From Anaerolineae bacterium (GTDB taxonomy: Bacteria > Chloroflexota > Anaerolineae > Aggregatilineales > Aggregatilineaceae), in NCBI GenBank assembly GCA_018432315.1, contig JAHDLB010000021.1, positions 99,408 to 163,407 of the forward strand: a stretch of DNA of 64,000 bases, given 5' to 3'. This document shows, in pieces, positions 42,246-50,191 of the stretch. The notes beneath the pieces are model-generated. The model was given only the letters and a program-made list of their open reading frames with translations, made no database searches and was not told where the DNA came from. A program made the translations under genes and the position numbers. Position 1 is the stretch's first letter. The number at the start of each line of letters is the position of its first letter.

Positions 42246-44036
42246 ATGCGACACACACACCTGCCCGCTGCTTGTTTGCTGCTCGCGCTGCTGGTGGCGA
42301 TCCTGCCGCCTGCCGCCGCCCAGGATGCGCCGCTTGGCTTGCGGCTGCCCTTCGACGGGGAGATCCGCACCGTCACGCTCACCGTGCCGCCCGGCTATGA
42401 CGCCAGCACGCCCGTCCCGCTGATCCTGGCGCTGCACCCGTTCGCCTCGTCCGGCAAAGCCATGCAGGCGCTCACCGGCCTGGATGATCTCGCCATGGAG
42501 CAGGGCGCGATCGTCGCCTACCCGGACAGCCTCGACCTCAACTGGAACGATGGCCGCGAGCGGACCGGCTGGGCGCCCGCGCTGCAAACGACCGACGACG
42601 TTGGCTTCCTGGCCGCGCTGCTGGACCGGATCGACGCGGCGTACGCCATCGACCCGGGGCGCGTGTTCGTGATCGGCGCGGGGAACAGCGGCGGCTCGAT
42701 GGCCTTCCGGCTGGGGTGCGAGATACCCGACCGGCTGGCGGGCGTGGTCGTCGTCGGCGCGCTGATGTGGGATTATCTGCCCGGCGTCTGCGCGCCGGAG
42801 CCCGCCGCGCCGGTGACGGTGCTGGCGCTCAACGGCGCTCAAAACGAAGATTACCCGCCGGAAGGGCGGACTTTTCCCAACGCTGCCGGGGACCGGCCCC
42901 AAAGCACTCTGAGCGCAGAAGCCACCGCCGCCTACTGGGCCCGGCGGAATGCGTGCGACCCGGCGCGCGTCCGGCGCGACCCGGACGGACCTCACGCGGT
43001 TTATACCGGCTGCGCGGACGGGACCTCGGTGGCCGTGTACAGCCTGGACGGGGTGGGCGGCAACTGGCCGCGCACCGGCGATTACACGCTCAACCAGGCG
43101 GGGATCGACGTGACCCGGTTGATCGGGCAGTTCGTCAGCGGCGCCCCGCTGGACCTCACGCGCGCGCCGCACGGCCCGCTGTACAGCGGGTTTCCGCGCC
43201 AGTACATCGTCTACGTCCCGCCCACCGCCAATCCCGCCGAGCCGCTGCCGCTGGTGATCGCGCTGCATGGGCGGCCCGGCACCGCCGCCGGGACGGCTTA
43301 CCTGTTCGACCTGAACCGCGTGGCCGCCGAGAAGGGATTTGCCGTGGTCTATCCGGACGGCAAGCCGCTTGGGGCGGCGGTCGTCGGGCGCGAGTGGAAC
43401 TACGCGCGCGGCTTCGCCGGTTTCGTGGATAACGGCCAGGACGACGTCGCGCTGCTGCGGACGCTGGCCGGAGACCTGGGCCGCGACCTGAACATCGATC
43501 CCCGGCGCATGTACGTTACCGGCTTTTCCAACGGCGGCTTCATGACTCAGCGGACGGCCTGCGAAGCGGCGGATACCTTCGCCGCCTTTGCCAGCGTGGG
43601 CGCGACGGCGGGCGTGGACCTGCTCGAGGTGTGCGACGGCCAGCCGCCCGCGCCGATGCTGCTGATCCACGGGACGCACGACATCAGCGTGCGCTGGCAC
43701 GGCGAGACGATCCAGGACATCCCGATCATGCTCTCCGCGCCCGACACGGCCCTGTTCTGGGCGCTGCACAACGCCTGCCAGCCGGAAGCGACCACCTCGC
43801 AGGAGCTGCCCGCGGCAGACGAACAGCCAGCCACGCGCGCTTTCCTGTACACGTTCGGCGGCTGCCAGGACGGCGCGGACGTCTATTTCTACGCTATCGA
43901 GGGGGGCGGGCACAATCTCCCCGGCGTGCCGGACCGGCTGGACCCGGCCATCGCCGGGCAGGTGAACACCGACATCCACGCGGCGGAGGTCATCTGGGAC
44001 TTTTTCGAGGCGCACCCCCTGGTCCGCGACAAATAA
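42246..44036 (+). CDS. Secreted tandem PHB-depolymerase/feruloyl-esterase-like protein
   Basis: The 596-residue protein has a signal peptide ending near PAAAQ (residue 26) and two alpha/beta-hydrolase domains of the LpqC/PHB depolymerase group (about 30-300 and 310-590). The second has a full set: ALHGRPG oxyanion region, nucleophile VTGFSNGGFM and catalytic His in GGGHNLPG. The first has ALHPFASSG and IGAGNSGGSM, but the His position reads GVGGNWP, so it is probably inactive. Polyester or plant-ester substrates are possible. The gene has a strong downstream terminator. Confidence 0.82.
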   Translation: MRHTHLPAACLLLALLVAILPPAAAQDAPLGLRLPFDGEIRTVTLTVPPGYDASTPVPLILALHPFASSGKAMQALTGLDDLAMEQGAIVAYPDSLDLNWNDGRERTGWAPALQTTDDVGFLAALLDRIDAAYAIDPGRVFVIGAGNSGGSMAFRLGCEIPDRLAGVVVVGALMWDYLPGVCAPEPAAPVTVLALNGAQNEDYPPEGRTFPNAAGDRPQSTLSAEATAAYWARRNACDPARVRRDPDGPHAVYTGCADGTSVAVYSLDGVGGNWPRTGDYTLNQAGIDVTRLIGQFVSGAPLDLTRAPHGPLYSGFPRQYIVYVPPTANPAEPLPLVIALHGRPGTAAGTAYLFDLNRVAAEKGFAVVYPDGKPLGAAVVGREWNYARGFAGFVDNGQDDVALLRTLAGDLGRDLNIDPRRMYVTGFSNGGFMTQRTACEAADTFAAFASVGATAGVDLLEVCDGQPPAPMLLIHGTHDISVRWHGETIQDIPIMLSAPDTALFWALHNACQPEATTSQELPAADEQPATRAFLYTFGGCQDGADVYFYAIEGGGHNLPGVPDRLDPAIAGQVNTDIHAAEVIWDFFEAHPLVRDK

Positions 44037-44070
44037 CCCGCAGCAATCGCGGCGGGTTGTCCTCATTGAT

Positions 44071-44108
44071 GTGAGCGTCCCGGTGGAGGGTGGGGACGCT
44101 CACTTTTT
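44071..44108 (+). terminator. Strong terminator after the tandem esterase gene
   Basis: GTGAGCGTCCC (44071-44081) and GGGACGCTCAC (44093-44103) form an 11-base-pair perfect stem followed by TTTTT. A weaker hairpin (44035-44058, AACCCGC with GCGGGTT) precedes it at the stop codon. Confidence 0.85.
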
Positions 44109-44126
44109 GGCGCTGGCCCATGGGCG

Positions 44127-45260
44127 CTAGATCGATGGCGGACGCCCGGTGATCAGGTCGGCGTAGCAGGCGATTAGCTCGTCCATCATCACCGGCCACG
44201 CCTGCGTTTCGGCGAACATGCGGGCGTTCTTGCCCATGACCTGTCGCTTGTTCTGGTGGCTGAGGATCGCGCGCACGCCATCGATCATGCCGCGCACGTC
44301 GCCCACGTTGAACACGTAGCCGTTCACGCCGGAGCGCACCATGTCGTCCACGCCGCCCACGCGCGACGTCACCACCGGCAGCCCGGCGGCCATCGCCTCG
44401 ATCAGCACCAGCCCGAACGTTTCGAGCGCCGAGGGGAACACGAAGATATCGGCGCTGGCGAAAGCCGACCACAGCTCCTCGCCGCGCAGGTAGCCCATGA
44501 ACTTGGCGGGCGTCCCGGCGAACTGCGCCTGAAGATCGGCGCGGGCGGGACCGTCGCCCACAACCGCCAGCCGCGTGCCGGGCACCTGCTGGAGCACCGC
44601 GCCGATCTTGTCGATCTGCTTTTCGGACGACAGGCGGCCCACGTACAGCAGGATCGTGTCGTCCGGGTGGCCGTCGCTCAGCCGGGCGCGCATCTCGGCG
44701 CTGGCGTGGCGCGGGTGGAACTGCTGGGCATCCACGCCTCGGCGCCACAGGCCGACGTTACGCACTCCGTGCTTGAGCATGTCGTTTTGCACCAGCCGCG
44801 AGGGCGCCAGGGCATAGTCCGCCGCGTTGAAATTGGTGCGCGTGTACCACCAGACCACCGGCTGCAAAAAGCCCAGCCCGAAATGCTGCGCCATGTTCGC
44901 CAGGTCCAGGTGAAACGAGGCCAGCGTGGGGACGCTGAGCCGTTTCGCCATCATCAGGCCGCCGGTCCCGACGAGCGTGGGGTGGATGAAATGGGCGATG
45001 TCCGGCTGGAAGTCGCGCACCTCGCGGTAGGTGTGCAGGGTGGGCGGCCCCAGGCGCAGCTCCGGGTAGAGCGGGAATCGCACGCCGGGCACGCCGATCA
45101 CCTTCTGGCCGCGATACTGGGTGATCTCGTCGCCGAGCTTGGGCGCCACCACCACGAACTCGATCCCGCGTTTGATCAGGTGATCCATCAGCAGGACCAG
45201 CACCGTCACGATGCCGTCCACCTTCGGCAGGAATGTCTCGGTAAACAGCGCGACGCGCAT
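44127..45260 (-). CDS. GT4-family glycosyltransferase
   Basis: The 377-residue enzyme has the GT-B fold. The N-terminal domain starts RVALFTETFLPKVDGIVTV and contains HFIHPTLVG. The C-terminal domain has LYVGRLSSEKQID, VGDGPARADL and the donor-binding PSALETFGLVLIEAMAAGLPVV motif with the E-x7-E pair. The pattern is close to mannosyl- or glucosyl-transferases acting on lipids (MgtA/PimB-like). ATG at 45260 is preferred to the adjacent GTG because of GGGGAGA spacing. It is a separate unit from the acetyltransferase operon upstream. Confidence 0.9.
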   Translation of the reverse strand: MRVALFTETFLPKVDGIVTVLVLLMDHLIKRGIEFVVVAPKLGDEITQYRGQKVIGVPGVRFPLYPELRLGPPTLHTYREVRDFQPDIAHFIHPTLVGTGGLMMAKRLSVPTLASFHLDLANMAQHFGLGFLQPVVWWYTRTNFNAADYALAPSRLVQNDMLKHGVRNVGLWRRGVDAQQFHPRHASAEMRARLSDGHPDDTILLYVGRLSSEKQIDKIGAVLQQVPGTRLAVVGDGPARADLQAQFAGTPAKFMGYLRGEELWSAFASADIFVFPSALETFGLVLIEAMAAGLPVVTSRVGGVDDMVRSGVNGYVFNVGDVRGMIDGVRAILSHQNKRQVMGKNARMFAETQAWPVMMDELIACYADLITGRPPSI

Positions 45261-45416
45261 CACGTCTCCCCTGGACGCTCAACTGTTGGATATGCATCAC
45301 ACATCATAACCCGCAGCCTCATCAGAGGTTACGGGGCTACCCTATGTTCGAGTGTAGCAGGCGGAATTTAAAAAGCTGCCAACAGGCCGTTAAAGGCGCG
45401 TAAAAAAGGCCGGCGA

Positions 45417-46028
45417 TCAGGCGCTGTCCAGGGACTTTTCCATGAAGTGCCAGCGCCGCACGCCGAAGAAGATGCGCGTCAACAGGTTGGACCGGGTGCG
45501 CACCACCGAGAAGCCGGTTTTCTCGTAGACGTGCCGCGCGCGCGCGTTGTCCTCGGCCACCCACAGCGTCAGGCGCGCGCGGTCGTGATCGCGCGCCCAG
45601 CGCTCGGCGTATTCCATCATGAGCTGGCCGATGCCCTGGCCCTGGTAATCGCGCGCGACGGCGACGTCGGTGACGTGGGCTTCGCCCGGCTCGGCGCGGT
45701 GGCTGATCAGCCACAGCAAAAACGCCGCCCGCAGCATGCGCGGCATCCCCAGCTCGCGCACGGCGAAATGCTCGATCGAGCGGTTTTCCTCGGGCGTGTA
45801 ATACAGCGGCCCGACCAGCAGCGTGCCCACGATGCGCCCGTCGCGCTCGGCCACCAGCAGGCCGTCGAAACCGCGCTGCACCGGGCCGGTGTACGCCATT
45901 TCGAGCAGCGTCCGCACCTTCTCCGGCTGAGGCGAGACGATCACGCGCAGCTTGGCGCTGAAGGCGTCCTGCAGCACCGCCGCCACGCCCGGCAGATCGA
46001 CCGACCGCGCGGACCGCACCCGGATCAT
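45417..46028 (-). CDS. GNAT-family N-acetyltransferase
   Basis: The 203-residue protein has a standard GNAT domain, with VTDVAVARDYQGQGIGQLMM giving the acetyl-CoA-binding QGQGIG loop and WVAEDNARARHVYEKTGF the C-terminal motif. Its ATG overlaps the NUDIX stop as ATGA, so the two are translationally coupled. The substrate is unknown. The last residues (RRWHFMEKS) extend slightly past the domain. Confidence 0.88.
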   Translation of the reverse strand: MIRVRSARSVDLPGVAAVLQDAFSAKLRVIVSPQPEKVRTLLEMAYTGPVQRGFDGLLVAERDGRIVGTLLVGPLYYTPEENRSIEHFAVRELGMPRMLRAAFLLWLISHRAEPGEAHVTDVAVARDYQGQGIGQLMMEYAERWARDHDRARLTLWVAEDNARARHVYEKTGFSVVRTRSNLLTRIFFGVRRWHFMEKSLDSA

Positions 46029-46573
46029 GGCTCGCGCTCCAGGATTGCCAGCGCCAGCCCGACCGCGCCCAGCGTGCCCAGGTTGCGGAACTGGCCGTCC
46101 AGCCACAGCCGCCGCACGTCGTCGAGCGGCAGGCGGCGCTGCGCGATGATCTCGCTCTCTTCGAGCGTGGGCGCGGCCACCCGCCGCACGTCACGCGCCA
46201 GGAACACGTGCGACGCGCCGCAGCCCCGGTTGCCGTCGATGAAATAGCGGCCCAGGTAGCGCCAATCGCCGGCTTCCAGGCCGGTTTCCTCCAACAGCTC
46301 GCGCCGCGCCGACTCTTCGGGCGTCTCGCCGGGATCGATGTACCCGGCGGGCAGTTCCATTGACGTCATGCCCGCGCCGTGTTTGTAATGCTCGATCATG
46401 GCAACCTGGCCCTCGCCATCTACCGCGAACACCTGCACCCATTCGGGCATCTCGATCGCGTAGAAGTCGGGGATCTCGTGGCCGTTGGGCAGCCGCACGT
46501 GCTCCGCCACGACGCGCAGCCAGGGCCGCCGGTCGAGCAGTTCTTGCCGCGATAACACCGTCCAGGGTTTCAT
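46025..46573 (-). CDS. NUDIX hydrolase, ADP-ribose pyrophosphatase-like
   Basis: The 182-residue protein carries a complete NUDIX box, GYIDPGETPEESARRELLEE followed by TGL (residues about 77-99). It also has the preceding MELPAG typical of ADP-sugar diphosphatases. It hydrolyses nucleoside diphosphates linked to another moiety using Mg2+. It lies in a minus-strand run between the M23 peptidase and a coupled acetyltransferase. Confidence 0.9.
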   Translation of the reverse strand: MKPWTVLSRQELLDRRPWLRVVAEHVRLPNGHEIPDFYAIEMPEWVQVFAVDGEGQVAMIEHYKHGAGMTSMELPAGYIDPGETPEESARRELLEETGLEAGDWRYLGRYFIDGNRGCGASHVFLARDVRRVAAPTLEESEIIAQRRLPLDDVRRLWLDGQFRNLGTLGAVGLALAILEREP

Positions 46574-46607
46574 GATCCTCGTCGTTCTCGTCGCCCCGCC
46601 GGGCAGA

Positions 46608-47501
46608 CTATTCCGCGGAGGCGACGGCGCTCAGGTTCAGAAAGGCCAGCGGGTCCACCCACTCACCGCCGACGATGACTTCCCAATGCAGGTGCGCGCC
46701 CGACGACCGGCCATTGTTGCCGCTGAGGCCCAGCACGTCCCCCTGCCGGACCCACTCGCCGGGCACGACGAACCGCTCGGACATGTGCGCGTAGCCGGTG
46801 TAGATGCCCCAGCCGTGATCGATCAGCACATAGCCGCCGCGAATCGGCAGCAGCTCCGAGAGAATCACGCGCCCGCTGGCCGCCGCATTGATGGACGTGC
46901 CGATCGGCATCCGCATGTCCAGGCCGGTGTGCTGGTACCAGTAGGTGCCGTTATACAGCCGGTAGGCGCCAAACCAGCCGATCTGCTCGTTGCCGCTGGG
47001 CAGCACGAACCCGGTGTCCCAATAGCGTTCGGGCGTGAACCGGGTGAAGACGTTCGCCAGCCGGTCCAGCTCGTTCTGGTTGACGTCCTGCTCCAGCAGC
47101 GGCATCAGCGACGGGGGGAGCGTGACGTCCGACCGGCCAAACTCGCCGTAATTCACCTGGATCGACTCGTCCACGCGCTCCGAGGTGCCGTCCGCATACT
47201 TGATCCACACCTGCATCACGTAGGCGCCGACGTCGCGCTCCATGCTGGCCGAGATCAGGCCGGTGAAGCCGCTGCCATCCGGGTAAAAATGGAACACGCG
47301 CTCCTGAAACACGGCGCGCACCTCTTCGACGTCCGCCCCGTTCACGCGCACGATGCCGACCTGCCCCTGCCGGATCCACTGGAAATCCATCACGATGTTC
47401 ACCGGCCCTGCCGCGTCCGGGCCAGCCTGGGCCAGCGCGGGCACGGCCAGCGCCAGCACCATCACCAGGACGATGACACTCAAACCAATCCGTCGACTCA
47501 C
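46608..47501 (-). CDS. Secreted M23 peptidoglycan endopeptidase
   Basis: The 297-residue protein has a signal peptide ending near ALAQA (residue 26), a beta-rich middle domain and a C-terminal LytM domain. The zinc ligands are His and Asp in HTGLDMRMPIG and the last His of GAHLHWEV; the catalytic His is in TGYAHMSE. All are present, so it should cut peptidoglycan cross-links outside the membrane. It starts with GTG at 47501 after GAGGAG. It is encoded 19 bases after the RRXRR-exonuclease gene. Confidence 0.9.
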   Translation of the reverse strand: MSRRIGLSVIVLVMVLALAVPALAQAGPDAAGPVNIVMDFQWIRQGQVGIVRVNGADVEEVRAVFQERVFHFYPDGSGFTGLISASMERDVGAYVMQVWIKYADGTSERVDESIQVNYGEFGRSDVTLPPSLMPLLEQDVNQNELDRLANVFTRFTPERYWDTGFVLPSGNEQIGWFGAYRLYNGTYWYQHTGLDMRMPIGTSINAAASGRVILSELLPIRGGYVLIDHGWGIYTGYAHMSERFVVPGEWVRQGDVLGLSGNNGRSSGAHLHWEVIVGGEWVDPLAFLNLSAVASAE

Positions 47502-47520
47502 TACCGGTACTCCTCACCCG

Positions 47521-48381
47521 CTAGGCCAGCAGCCTGGCCCGGCGTCGTCCGATCAAAGCGGATACCAACAAGCCTGTGTTCCAGGCATCATCCACGCCGC
47601 GATGCTGCGCACCTTCCAGCGGCAGGGCGAGGCTCTCCATCGCCTCGCGCATCCCGACCTCCCACGGCAGGCCGCACACCGTCGCCAGCAGGTTCTTGAC
47701 GTTGATGTGACCGGGGCCGAACGGGTATTCGACCGCGCGGCGCACGCACTGAATCTCGAACTGGCGGCGGTCGTAGTCGCCGTAGCTGGCCCACACGCGC
47801 TGGTGCGTGCTGTACCGCTCGCGCAGCATCGCGCACGCCTCGGCGAACGGCACCCCCGCCGCGACCTGCTCCGGCGTGAGCGAGGTCAGCGCCGTGCAGA
47901 ACGGGCTGACGCGCGACCGTTCGGGCCGCACCAGGATGCTGTCGCGGGCCAGCCGGTCCCCCGACGCGACATCCACCACGCACACCCCGATCTCGATGAT
48001 CTCGTTTTCCTCGCCTGCGGGCGGGGCCGCGTCCCAGCACGTCGACTCGACGTCGATCACGACCAGTTGGCCGAGATGGCCCGCGCCGCCGCCGTTCGCC
48101 GCCTGGTGGAGCATGGCATCCAGCATCAACTGCTGCCAGTCCGCCTGGCCCGCCCAGCGCGCCGGCGGCAGCGTGCGTGCCGCGCGGATGGCGGACCGCC
48201 GCCGTCGCTTGCGCACGCGCTGCGCCGGGACCGGCGGGGGCTGGTACGTGAGCTGGATGTAAAAGGCGCCCGTCTCGTCATAGCGGGGGACGGCCTTCTT
48301 CTTTTCGACTAATGCGCGCGCCTTCGCTACAGTGCACGGCTCCAGGTGGCATCCCTGGCTGTCGACGACGTGCACGCGCAT
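47521..48381 (-). CDS. RRXRR (PLMP)-domain fused to a DnaQ-like 3'-5' exonuclease
   Basis: The 286-residue protein has two parts. Residues 1-45 read MRVHVVDSQGCHLEPCTVAK, then ARALVEKKKA and FYIQLTY, matching the V-V-D, P-C, A-R-x-L, A-V and F-x-I-x-L pattern of the RRXRR/PLMP domain that opens IscB-type nucleases. A basic stretch (RKRRRR, 57-62) follows. Residues 105-286 form a DEDDh exonuclease of the ERI-1/KapD kind: Asp110 and Glu112 (VIDVES), Asp202/Asp204 (GDYD), and His260/Asp264 (HRGVD). No HNH or RuvC nuclease is present. The start is taken at ATG 48381; TTG at 48405 is possible. It lies two bases or so from its operon neighbour. Confidence 0.72.
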   Translation of the reverse strand: MRVHVVDSQGCHLEPCTVAKARALVEKKKAVPRYDETGAFYIQLTYQPPPVPAQRVRKRRRRSAIRAARTLPPARWAGQADWQQLMLDAMLHQAANGGGAGHLGQLVVIDVESTCWDAAPPAGEENEIIEIGVCVVDVASGDRLARDSILVRPERSRVSPFCTALTSLTPEQVAAGVPFAEACAMLRERYSTHQRVWASYGDYDRRQFEIQCVRRAVEYPFGPGHINVKNLLATVCGLPWEVGMREAMESLALPLEGAQHRGVDDAWNTGLLVSALIGRRRARLLA

Positions 48382-48411
48382 GCGCGGGTGGTGTTGCGAC
48401 GTCAAACGGCC

Positions 48412-49455
48412 CTACTCGTCTTCTGGTGGCAAGAACTCAACCGAATCCAGGATTGCCTGTAGCGCGTCGCGCTGGTCGACGATGGCGTGCAGCGGCTCGA
48501 CCGCGGTGAAGAACGCGAACGACCCGTCGTACACCCGCACCACGCCGAACCAGCCCGCGGTGTCCGTCTCATCGACGCAGTCGCTGGTCTGGTAGGATGC
48601 GCCCACCGCCTCCAGCCCGCCAATGCTGAACAGCTTCTGCTCGTACAATCCCAACGTGCACGACTCGCCGATCAGCGATCCGCGCAGCAACTGAACGCCG
48701 TCCGCCCACAGGTTGTATTCCCCGTCGAGCGCCGCGACGTTCGGAAATCCCCAGTACAGGTAAATGTACCCGTTCACCTCGTCCGGCAGCGGCCCGAAGT
48801 AGATCGTCAGCGGCACCTCGGCCAGGTCGCCGGCCAGGGACTCGAACGGCACGATCAGGTCCAGCGCCTCCCAGTCTTCGGGCAGGGTGATCGTCAGCGG
48901 CGGCGGCGTGCCGGGCACCACTGCCGGCAGATCGCCGGCCCCCGCGGTGGACTCTTCCGCCGCTGGGGTCGCGTCTGCCTCCGGCGCCGGATCGTCCGTC
49001 CGGGCGGGCCGGGGCGTCGCGCTCGCCAGCAGGATCGGCGTGGGCGTGGGGCGCGGCGCCGTGGCGGTGGCGGTGACGGCGGGAGTCGCCGTCGGGGCGA
49101 GCGTGTCTCGCGCATCCAACAGCGCCGGGTCGCCTTCCAGGTCCACCTGCGCGCGGAGGATCCATCCCGGCTGCCCGCCGGCCATCACCTGCAAGAAGTC
49201 GCCGCCCGACGAGGCCGCCAGCACGGGCACGCGCTCACGCTCGAACAGGTAGGTGATCGGTTCGGCCAGTCGATCGGGGATGGGGAACACGAAGGCTCGC
49301 TCGACGGCCACCAGCGCCGTCAGGCCGTCGCCCGGCGTGGAGGTGGGCGCCTGTTCGCCAGGGCCAGCCGCCGCCGGGTGCAGCGCGGCCAGCCAGAATA
49401 CCAGCCCAGCCGCCAGCGCCATGCCGGCCATCCAGAGCCGCTTGGCAAAGATCAT
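48412..49455 (-). CDS. Secreted SH3-like/Pro-Thr-rich protein
   Basis: The 347-residue protein has a signal peptide (hydrophobic to about residue 24). An SH3b-like domain follows (about 45-105; RVPVLAASSGGDFLQVMAGG and GWILRAQVDLEG), then a Pro/Thr/Ala-rich linker (about 110-195) and a C-terminal globular domain with GYIYLYWGFPNV. Two cysteines (ESCTL and TSDCV) may form a disulfide. The function is unknown. AAGGAG eight bases before the ATG at 49455 fixes the start. It heads the minus-strand run containing the exonuclease and M23 genes. Confidence 0.72.
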   Translation of the reverse strand: MIFAKRLWMAGMALAAGLVFWLAALHPAAAGPGEQAPTSTPGDGLTALVAVERAFVFPIPDRLAEPITYLFERERVPVLAASSGGDFLQVMAGGQPGWILRAQVDLEGDPALLDARDTLAPTATPAVTATATAPRPTPTPILLASATPRPARTDDPAPEADATPAAEESTAGAGDLPAVVPGTPPPLTITLPEDWEALDLIVPFESLAGDLAEVPLTIYFGPLPDEVNGYIYLYWGFPNVAALDGEYNLWADGVQLLRGSLIGESCTLGLYEQKLFSIGGLEAVGASYQTSDCVDETDTAGWFGVVRVYDGSFAFFTAVEPLHAIVDQRDALQAILDSVEFLPPEDE

Positions 49456-49620
49456 ACGTGATGCTCCTTGGGCGAAGTTGCCGGTGCGATTGTAGCGCGG
49501 CCTTGCGAACATCACAACCGCCACACAGCAGGGGAGCCGCGCCGGTATCGGCGCGTGAGGCTGCTCACTACGGGGATCGGCGCGTCGCTGCGCGCGGCAC
49601 CATTGGCCGGACCGGGCGGC

Positions 49621-49998
49621 TTACCCTTCGATCCGCGATTCTTCCACCGCCATGGCGATCACTTCGAGCAGGTCTTTGGGCTTGATCGGCTTGACCAGGA
49701 AGTGATCGGCTTCGTGCTGCAACGCCGAATCGCGAAACCGGGGATAGGCCGTCAGCACCACGACGCGCATGTTCTTCAGCGAGGGCATCTGCCGGATGCG
49801 CTGCATCACCGCCTCGCCGCCCAGCATCGGCATCAGCATATCCATCACCATGACGTCGGGCGTCTGGTTCATCAAGAACTTGAGGGCCTCTGCCCCGTTG
49901 CCGGCCTCGTAGACGACATAATCCTGTCGTTCGAGGATAATCCGGTATATGGTGCGCAGCTCTTTGTCGTCATCCACTATGAGTACGGAATAGGCCAT
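49621..49998 (-). CDS. Single-domain response regulator (CheY-like)
   Basis: The 125-residue receiver domain has the acidic pocket VDDD near residue 8, the phosphoacceptor Asp in MVMDMLMP (near residue 53), the conserved Thr in VLTAY and Lys in FLVKPIKP. There is no output domain, so it may act as a phosphorelay or by protein contact. The start at 49998 has GGGGGAA at good spacing; an ATG at 50004 is too close to it. No kinase is adjacent; the giant kinase at 15.6 kb is the only one in the window, but any pairing is speculation. Confidence 0.9.
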   Translation of the reverse strand: MAYSVLIVDDDKELRTIYRIILERQDYVVYEAGNGAEALKFLMNQTPDVMVMDMLMPMLGGEAVMQRIRQMPSLKNMRVVVLTAYPRFRDSALQHEADHFLVKPIKPKDLLEVIAMAVEESRIEG

Positions 49999-50133
49999 CG
50001 TCATTTCCCCCAGACGGTACTGCAATTACCCGTGTAACCACCCATGCCTTTGTCCTAGAATACCATGACTCAAGCTGAACTGTATGTGAATAATTGCGAA
50101 ATTTTTCCACCATCTGACACAGGTTTCACTAAG

Positions 50134-50161
50134 AAAAACGGCTCCCCGTGGTGGGGAGCCG
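50134..50161 (-). terminator. clpC terminator
   Basis: On the minus strand CGGCTCCCC and GGGGAGCCG form a nine-base-pair stem with a five-base loop, followed by a T-run (AAAAA at 50134-50138 on plus). Confidence 0.85.
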
Positions 50162-50191
50162 CTGTGTTCGTGCTGTGCGCCGGGGCGCGGA

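Noticed and set aside
39851..42382. Minus-strand open frame of 843 codons opposite the PP2C-like gene
   Set aside because: Antisense shadow of a gene that has consistent membrane topology and beta-propeller strands.
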